Source of the DNA: Paludibacteraceae bacterium
GTDB taxonomy: Bacteria; Bacteroidota; Bacteroidia; Bacteroidales; Paludibacteraceae
Direction of reading: 5' to 3'
DNA: 38,801 bases
Assembly: GCA_017628395.1 (NCBI GenBank)
Contig: JAGBZD010000124.1
Location: 1-38,801 of the forward strand
A program made the position numbers and the translations under genes. Below are positions 34,588 through 38,801 of the stretch, piece by piece (positions within the stretch are counted from its first letter, which is position 1; each line of letters starts with the position of its first letter). The notes under the pieces were generated by a model. The model worked only from the letters and a program-made list of their open reading frames with translations, did not search any database and was not told the DNA's origin.

Positions 34588-37284
34588 ATGAAGAAAGGGA
34601 TATTCATACTATTGTTGTTGGCAGTGACGATGCTGTCGTGTTCTACGCAAAAAAATACTTGGGTTTCGCGGAATTTTCACCAAATGCAAACCAAGTACAA
34701 TATTCATTTCAACGGTCAAATAGCTTTCGAAGAGGGACAAAATGCCATTCGCGAAGCACACGAAGACAACTACTCTGCAATGCTTCCATTATACCCTGTA
34801 TCGAATCATAAAGCAGCAGAAGCCGCCACTTCGCAAATGGAAAGAACCATTGAGAAATGCCGCAAATGCATTAAGTTGCACAGCATTAAAGCACGCCCAA
34901 AAGTCAATCACAAGAAACGCAAAGACCCAAAATACAAAGCATGGTTGGAACAGGAAGAGTTTAACAACCAAATGGGTAATGCATGGTTGCTGCTGGGCAA
35001 AGCGGAGTTTCACAAAGGCGATTTCTTGGGTAGCGTCAGCACCTTTAATTATATCGCTCGACACTATGCGCATGACAAAGAAATGGTGGCAATTTGCCAA
35101 TTGTGGGCAGCACGAGCGTATGGCGAAATGGGATGGCTGTATGAAGCTGAGGAAGTGCTGTCAAAGGTGCAACAAGAGAATATCGGTCGAAAAAATGCGT
35201 CCTTGTACGCCGCAGTTAGTGCGGATATTATGATGAAAACCGAACGCTACAAAGAAGCCGTTCCGTTCATCAAAATAGCATTGCCCGATGAGAAAAAGAA
35301 AGGCGAGCGACCACGATTCTACTATGTGTTGGGACAGATCTACGAAAGCCAAAAAGCTAAGAAAGAAGCTCGTAACGCCTTTCAACAAGTCCTGAAATTG
35401 CAACCCACAAGCGAAATGGACTTCAACGCCCGCCTGAAGTTGGCACAATTGGCAGATAATGTCAATGAATCCATTAAGTTGCTAACAAAAATGGCAAAAC
35501 TGGACAAAAACAAAGACCGTCTGGACTTGATTTATGGTACATTGGGCAATATCTTCTTGGAGCGTAAAGACACCGCACAAGCTTTGTCATACTACGAAAT
35601 GGCGATAGAAAAAAGCACCAAGAACGGCTTGGACAAAGCAGCCGTGTTGATTGTGGCAGGAGATATTTATTACGGACAACGCGATTATGTGAAAGCCAGT
35701 CCTTGCTACAAGGAGGCAACGCAGATTCTGTCGGTGGAAGATAGTCAATATGCTCGTATTCAACGCCGTTCGGAGACCTTGGACCAGTTGGTGGTAGAAT
35801 ACACGACGGTGCAATTGCAAGACTCGCTGCAACGCTTGGCACAACTGAGCGAGGAAGAGCAACTGAAAGTGGTGGAGAAAATCATTGCTGACCTCATCAA
35901 AGCAGAAGAGGAAGAAGCGGAAAAAGCTGCACAAGCAGCACGCGAGGCAGAGAACAATAGCGGTCCGCATAGCGTGAATACCAGCAATATGCTGGGCGGC
36001 GGAGGTAGCGGAGAGTGGTATTTCTACAACCCTCAACTCATGCGCTCTGGACAACAGACCTTCCGCCAGCAATGGGGCAACCGCACACTGGAAGACAACT
36101 GGCGCCGATTAAGCAAAGCAGCCACCAGTTCGTTTGCCGAAGATATGGATGAAGAACTGGCAGCCAACGACTCCACCCTATCGGACTCTGCTGCGGTGAT
36201 CGCGCCTCAAGAAACCGACAACCACAAACCCGAATATTACCTGCAACAGATACCCAAGACAGAGGCCGACTTCCAACGCTCTAACGAGCAGATAGCCAAT
36301 GCGCTATACAACTTGGTGTATATCTACCGCGACGAAGTGGGCGACCAACTACTCAGCGATGAGATGTTTGAGGACTTCCTGCGCCGTTTCCCAGAGGATA
36401 GTCGTTTGTTGGACCTCTATTATATGCAGTACCTGACTGCGCTGAAAGACAATCGCATGGCGGATGCAGAGCTGTACAAGCAGGAGATTATGCAGCGTTT
36501 CCCTGATTCGCAAGAGGCATATATCGTGTCGCAACCCGACTATTTTGACCGATTGCGCCGTATGTCGGCAGAGCAAGACTCCATTTATGAATCCACCTAT
36601 CACGCCTACCAGCGAGGTGATTTTGCGGGCGTAAAGACCTACAAGCAGTATGTCGAGGACAACTATCCTCTCTCACCGCTGATGCCCCGTTTCTTGTTCC
36701 TCAACGCCATCTCTGTGGCAAAAACCGATGGGCAGGATGCCTTTGTAGGCGAGTTGCGCCAGATGGTGAAGCGTTATCCAGACAGCGAACTGGCAGCAAT
36801 GGCAAAAGACATGTTGGCACTCATGGGACAAGGTGCTGAGAGTCAGATGGATGGTACGATGGTTTCATTGCAAGACCGCCGCCAAGAAGAGCAGTTGCTC
36901 ACCGAAGAGGCAGAGGATACGACTGTGACTTTCAGCCACGAGCGCAGAGAACCATCCTTCGTCGTGCTGGTTATGCCACGCGATGAGCAGCGATTGAACA
37001 CCTTGCTCTACGAAGTGGCGCTCTACAACTTCTCGCAGTTCATGATTAAGGACTTCGATTTGAAGCAAATACTGATGTTCGGCGTCGGCGATTGTGCTTT
37101 GCAGATTGCGGGATTTGATAGTCTGGACGATGCGATGTGGTATGAAGGTATGCTGAAAAAGAATATGGATTTGATGCAAGTGCTTCAAGCCAACGAAGCG
37201 CAAATCATCACTATCACACAATCCAATTTTGACCTTATTGGCAAGCATTTCACCTTGGAGGAGTACTTGGAGTGGGCTAAATAA
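34588..37284 (+). CDS. porW: Type IX secretion system lipoprotein PorW/SprE-like, 898 aa
   Basis: A lipobox (TMLSC, Cys18) is followed by STQKNTWVSRNFHQMQTKYN and FNGQIAFEEG, the characteristic start of the PorW/SprE family, and then many TPR-like helical repeats (WLLLGKAEFHKGDF at about 131, ALSYYEMAIEK at about 335). A Glu/Ala-rich coiled stretch lies near 430-455. PorW (P. gingivalis) and SprE (F. johnsoniae) are needed for T9SS function and gliding. The gene therefore implies a working T9SS in this organism and supports reading the tails of the amidase and GHL10 enzyme as sorting signals. It is cotranscribed with tsaB. Confidence 0.8.
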   Translation: MKKGIFILLLLAVTMLSCSTQKNTWVSRNFHQMQTKYNIHFNGQIAFEEGQNAIREAHEDNYSAMLPLYPVSNHKAAEAATSQMERTIEKCRKCIKLHSIKARPKVNHKKRKDPKYKAWLEQEEFNNQMGNAWLLLGKAEFHKGDFLGSVSTFNYIARHYAHDKEMVAICQLWAARAYGEMGWLYEAEEVLSKVQQENIGRKNASLYAAVSADIMMKTERYKEAVPFIKIALPDEKKKGERPRFYYVLGQIYESQKAKKEARNAFQQVLKLQPTSEMDFNARLKLAQLADNVNESIKLLTKMAKLDKNKDRLDLIYGTLGNIFLERKDTAQALSYYEMAIEKSTKNGLDKAAVLIVAGDIYYGQRDYVKASPCYKEATQILSVEDSQYARIQRRSETLDQLVVEYTTVQLQDSLQRLAQLSEEEQLKVVEKIIADLIKAEEEEAEKAAQAAREAENNSGPHSVNTSNMLGGGGSGEWYFYNPQLMRSGQQTFRQQWGNRTLEDNWRRLSKAATSSFAEDMDEELAANDSTLSDSAAVIAPQETDNHKPEYYLQQIPKTEADFQRSNEQIANALYNLVYIYRDEVGDQLLSDEMFEDFLRRFPEDSRLLDLYYMQYLTALKDNRMADAELYKQEIMQRFPDSQEAYIVSQPDYFDRLRRMSAEQDSIYESTYHAYQRGDFAGVKTYKQYVEDNYPLSPLMPRFLFLNAISVAKTDGQDAFVGELRQMVKRYPDSELAAMAKDMLALMGQGAESQMDGTMVSLQDRRQEEQLLTEEAEDTTVTFSHERREPSFVVLVMPRDEQRLNTLLYEVALYNFSQFMIKDFDLKQILMFGVGDCALQIAGFDSLDDAMWYEGMLKKNMDLMQVLQANEAQIITITQSNFDLIGKHFTLEEYLEWAK

Positions 37285-37324
37285 TCGGTTTTTTGATGTT
37301 TTTTTCAAAAAAAGCGCAAAAAAG

Positions 37325-37356
37325 TTTGGTCATATCAGAAAAATGTAGTACCTTTG
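37325..37356 (+). promoter_or_regulatory. Promoter of the structured leader and tRNA
   Basis: TTTG (37325-37328), a 20-bp spacer and TACCTTTG (37349-37356) match the consensus. The start would be near 37363, about 136 nt before the tRNA. Confidence 0.7.
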
Positions 37357-37362
37357 CACCCG

Positions 37363-37498
37363 CTTTCGAGAATTGCCAATAGGCAATATTCTTTGAAAAA
37401 ACTAACAAGGGCTTCGTGAGCCCGAGTTAAGAGGAGGAATCGTGGTCGCTCCAAGGACGCTGAAAGCGTCGTTCATGCGACAAACGCATTCCGACGAA
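37363..37498 (+). ncRNA. Structured 5' leader of the tRNA, possible small RNA
   Basis: Between the promoter and the tRNA lie three stem-loops: ATTGCC/GGCAAT (37372-37387), GGGCT/AGCCC (37409-37423) and GACGCT-GAA-AGCGTC (37456-37470), the last enclosed by GTCGC/GCGAC (37445-37449 with 37477-37481). An AGAGGAGGA stretch sits at 37430-37438. The family is not recognised. Confidence 0.45.
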
Positions 37499-37572
37499 GG
37501 CGGGATAGCTCAGCTGGTTAGAGCGCATGATTCATAATCATGAGGTCCCCAGTTCAATCCTGGGTCCCGCTA
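37499..37572 (+). tRNA. tRNA with CAU anticodon (elongator Met or Ile2)
   Basis: The acceptor stem pairs GGCGGGA with TCCCGCT (one G-U pair), the D stem is GCTC/GAGC, the anticodon arm is CATGA-TTCATAA-TCATG with anticodon CAT, and the T arm is CCCAG-TTCAATC-CTGGG. The discriminator base is A and CCA is not encoded. A CAU anticodon may belong to elongator Met or to Ile2 (lysidine-modified); I favour Met. An initiator tRNA is less likely because the acceptor starts with a G-U pair and the GGG/CCC anticodon-stem pairs typical of initiators are absent. Confidence 0.93.
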
Positions 37573-37573
37573 C

Positions 37574-37606
37574 AAAAAAGCAACCGATTTCGGTTGCTTT
37601 TTGTTT
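37574..37606 (+). terminator. Rho-independent terminator after the tRNA
   Basis: AAAAAGCAACCGA and TCGGTTGCTTTTT form a stem followed by T-rich sequence directly after the tRNA. Confidence 0.85.
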
Positions 37607-37654
37607 TATGTAGCCTCCCCTTCACTAGAAAATTTTCAATAAATTGCAAAAATC

Positions 37655-37685
37655 TTGCTCAGTTCAAAATAATTCACTATCTTTG
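37655..37685 (+). promoter_or_regulatory. Promoter in front of a structured intergenic segment
   Basis: TTG (37655-37657), a 20-bp spacer and TATCTTTG (37678-37685) match the consensus, with a start expected near 37692. No plausible gene follows on the plus strand. Confidence 0.65.
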
Positions 37686-37691
37686 CAACAG

Positions 37692-37975
37692 ATTTTGATT
37701 AATGTCTTAGCGCAAGATTATTTTACAAAGCACATTTGCAGTACTTTAAGATAAAGTACTAAAGATAGAAAAATGTGCGTTTTATTAAGTGAAGGAGTGC
37801 GGCGGAACGCACTCCGAGTGTTGCGCCCGAAGAGTCCCCACTCTGAGGATTAAGCGCAATACATAGAATGGCGCGACCCTTGCGGTCACGCAGCCGTATG
37901 GCTACAGGGTAGTGCCGTACAGGGTAGGCACGACCGCCTAGATACATTGTAGTCTTTAATAAAAGTGCTGTTTCT
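37692..37975 (+). ncRNA. Candidate structured RNA or palindromic repeat element
   Basis: Directly downstream of a consensus promoter lies a chain of stems: GCACATTT/AAATGTGC (37730-37778) enclosing AGTACTTTA/TAAAGTACT (37740-37760); GGAGTGCG/CGCACTCC (37794-37815); GTGTTGCGC with GCGCAATAC (37818-37862) enclosing AGAGT/ACTCT (37831-37844); GACC/GGTC (37875-37887); AGCC/GGCT (37892-37903); GTGCC/GGCAC (37912-37931). TACAGGGTA occurs twice (37903, 37918). It lacks hallmarks of RNase P RNA, tmRNA or SRP RNA. It may be a small RNA or a copy of an interspersed palindromic repeat. The end is estimated. Confidence 0.45.
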
Positions 37976-38084
37976 TAAGATTGCTTCTGAATCAGGTTTT
38001 CTTGATTCCTAAAAAAGTTGACTCATTTCCTGAAATTGTTTACTTATCTGTTCCAAAGAAAAACGCACCAAAATGCGATTTTTC

Positions 38085-38115
38085 TTGCACATCCGCAAAT
38101 TTTGTAGTACCTTCG
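38085..38115 (+). promoter_or_regulatory. Near-consensus promoter overlapped by an inverted repeat
   Basis: TTG (38085-38087), a 20-bp spacer and TACCTTCG (38108-38115) differ from the consensus at one base. CTTCGAGG (38111-38118) pairs with CCTCGAAG (38129-38136), so the -7 box lies partly in an inverted repeat that could be an operator or early RNA hairpin. Confidence 0.4.
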
Positions 38116-38180
38116 AGGGCACCTTAATCCTCGAAGCTACTGCAAAAAATGTAGCCTATGACAACAAAAGTAAACTTTTC

Positions 38181-38211
38181 TTGCACATATACATTTTTTT
38201 TCGTACCTTTG
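38181..38211 (+). promoter_or_regulatory. Promoter of the DUF4988-type gene
   Basis: TTG (38181-38183), a 20-bp spacer and TACCTTTG (38204-38211) match the consensus. The start near 38218 leaves a leader of about 325 nt. Confidence 0.7.
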
Positions 38212-38217
38212 CGCCGT

Positions 38218-38543
38218 GAACCTGCGCTGGGGATGTCTGCACATCAGCGGCGAAGGGTAGCAGACATAATTAAAAGGCGTTTATTGGCGCTTGTTTTGGA
38301 GCAACGAAATCCGGAAAATTTCTCTAACCCAAAGCAAGAGAGCGGTAAATGCCCCTTGGTGTGTTTAATCCGTTGTGTCCCACAATGATTAACATATCGG
38401 CGTGGGCATTCATTGTTTATTCTTGTTAGTAGGGTCATTCCGGAACCTCGTTGCTAAGAATAAGCAAAAAGAGGTTCCACGCTTTTTCTATATTTATACC
38501 AACGGGGCGTTTGGAGCCAACTTCCCACAAAATTAATAATACA
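38218..38543 (+). promoter_or_regulatory. Long structured leader with alternative hairpins and an attenuator-like terminator
   Basis: Hairpin A (CGCT/AGCG with GATGT/ACATC, 38225-38249) and hairpin B (ATGTCTGC 38233-38240 with GCAGACAT 38260-38267) share bases and exclude each other. A nested stem follows: AATGCCC/GGGCATT (38348-38410) enclosing TTAATC/GATTAA and TTGTG/CACAA (38365-38392). Last comes GGAACCTC/GAGGTTCC (38442-38478) enclosing TTGCT/AGCAA, with TTTTT at 38483-38487, about 60 nt before the start codon. This order resembles a riboswitch or attenuator; no known class is recognised. Confidence 0.5.
38442..38488 (+). terminator. Terminator-like stem-loop inside the leader
   Basis: An 8-bp outer stem and 5-bp inner stem are followed within 4 nt by a run of five T. 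Read-through is needed for the downstream gene, so it may be conditional, or it may end a separate small RNA. Confidence 0.55.
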
Positions 38544-38801
38544 ATGAAGAAACTTCATTTGCTCCTTTTGAGCGTTACGCTGTGTGTATTCTCAGCGTGT
38601 CACAATGACATTTGGGATGCCATTGATGGACTTGACTCCCGTGTCACCAAACTCGAAGAACTCTGCAAAGAGATGAACACCAACATCACTTCTTTGCAAA
38701 CCATCGTCTCTGTACTTCAATCCAACGACTTCATCACAGGTATCGTTGAAATCAAGAAGAATGGCGAAGTGATTGGCTATACCATCACTTTCGGCAAACA
38801 C
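38544..38801 (+). CDS. Lipoprotein with DUF4988-like N-terminus, cut by the right edge
   Basis: The frame starts at the ATG at 38544 and is open to the window end (86 codons). It begins MKKLHLLLLSVTLCVFSAC, a lipoprotein signal with Cys at 19, followed by HNDIWDAIDGLDSRVTKLEE and a coiled-coil stretch with NTNITSLQTIVSVLQSNDFI and GYTITFGKH. This matches the DUF4988 (PL29-like N-terminal) domain found at the start of many Bacteroidales surface lipoproteins. The rest, which would define the function, lies outside the window. No plus-strand gene lies between the tRNA and this start, and the structured leader probably controls it. Confidence 0.8.
   Translation, partial: MKKLHLLLLSVTLCVFSACHNDIWDAIDGLDSRVTKLEELCKEMNTNITSLQTIVSVLQSNDFITGIVEIKKNGEVIGYTITFGKH

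Noticed and set aside
37442..37520. Short frame starting GTG after AGAGGAGGA upstream of the tRNA
   Set aside because: It runs into the tRNA itself, and Bacteroidetes rarely depend on such ribosome binding sites; the hairpins explain the sequence better.
37759..37947. 62-codon minus-strand open frame
   Set aside because: It lies wholly inside the stem-rich segment at 37.7-37.9 kb, and its sequence is explained by the palindromes. No promoter or family was recognised.
37692..37975. RNase P RNA, tmRNA or SRP RNA
   Set aside because: The conserved RNase P core (GAGGAAAGTC), the tRNA-like end of tmRNA and the SRP GGAA-loop helix are not present.

Overview
The window looks like chromosomal DNA of a Bacteroidota member, most likely order Bacteroidales. 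The basis is a SusC/SusD pair, a type IX secretion lipoprotein (PorW/SprE-like), T9SS-like C-terminal tails on secreted enzymes, and many promoters of the Bacteroidetes type. Seven promoter candidates match TTG-N20-TAnnTTTG, all with exactly 20 bp between the elements; one of them has a one-base change in the -7 box. No transposase, integrase, rRNA or CRISPR array was seen.

Layout. (1) 1-7858 is AT-rich accessory DNA: a gene cut by the left edge, the tail of a phospholipase-D-like nuclease gene interrupted inside its HKD motif, two tandem DUF262 proteins (only the upstream one carries a DUF1524/HNH-like C-terminus), and a WG-repeat protein. This resembles a defence island. (2) 7859-15776, all on the minus strand, reads NamZ exo-muramidase (GH171), sodium:solute symporter, PhoH ATPase, secreted C69 peptidase, PepD dipeptidase, Fic protein. 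(3) 16005-30904, minus strand, is a SusCD-type utilization locus: GHL10 glycosidase, a 1711-residue amidase with propeller modules, SusC (start overlapping the amidase stop as ATGA), SusD, a DUF4623-like lipoprotein and a secreted FGE-like protein. (4) 31607-37284, plus strand, has a GH20 hexosaminidase lipoprotein, TsaB and PorW/SprE. (5) 37325-38801 holds a tRNA-CAU with a structured leader, a highly structured intergenic segment with its own promoter, and a DUF4988-type lipoprotein cut by the right edge behind a ~325-nt leader that looks like an attenuator.

How the genes may work together. The main hypothesis is that regions 2-4 form a peptidoglycan-scavenging locus. The amidase strips peptides from glycan, the GHL10 enzyme (family of E. 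coli DigH, which cuts peptide-free glycan) shortens denuded strands, SusCD imports fragments, NamZ and GH20 remove MurNAc and GlcNAc from ends, the symporter next to NamZ carries the sugar inward, and the C69 and PepD peptidases process peptides. PorW/SprE belongs to the secretion machine that would export the amidase and GHL10 enzyme. The individual enzyme families are well supported; the joint substrate is inference.

Other notable structure: two intergenic repeat families each present twice, three microarrays with an 11-bp period, a G-quadruplex motif in a polypurine tract, and three structured RNA candidates at the right end.
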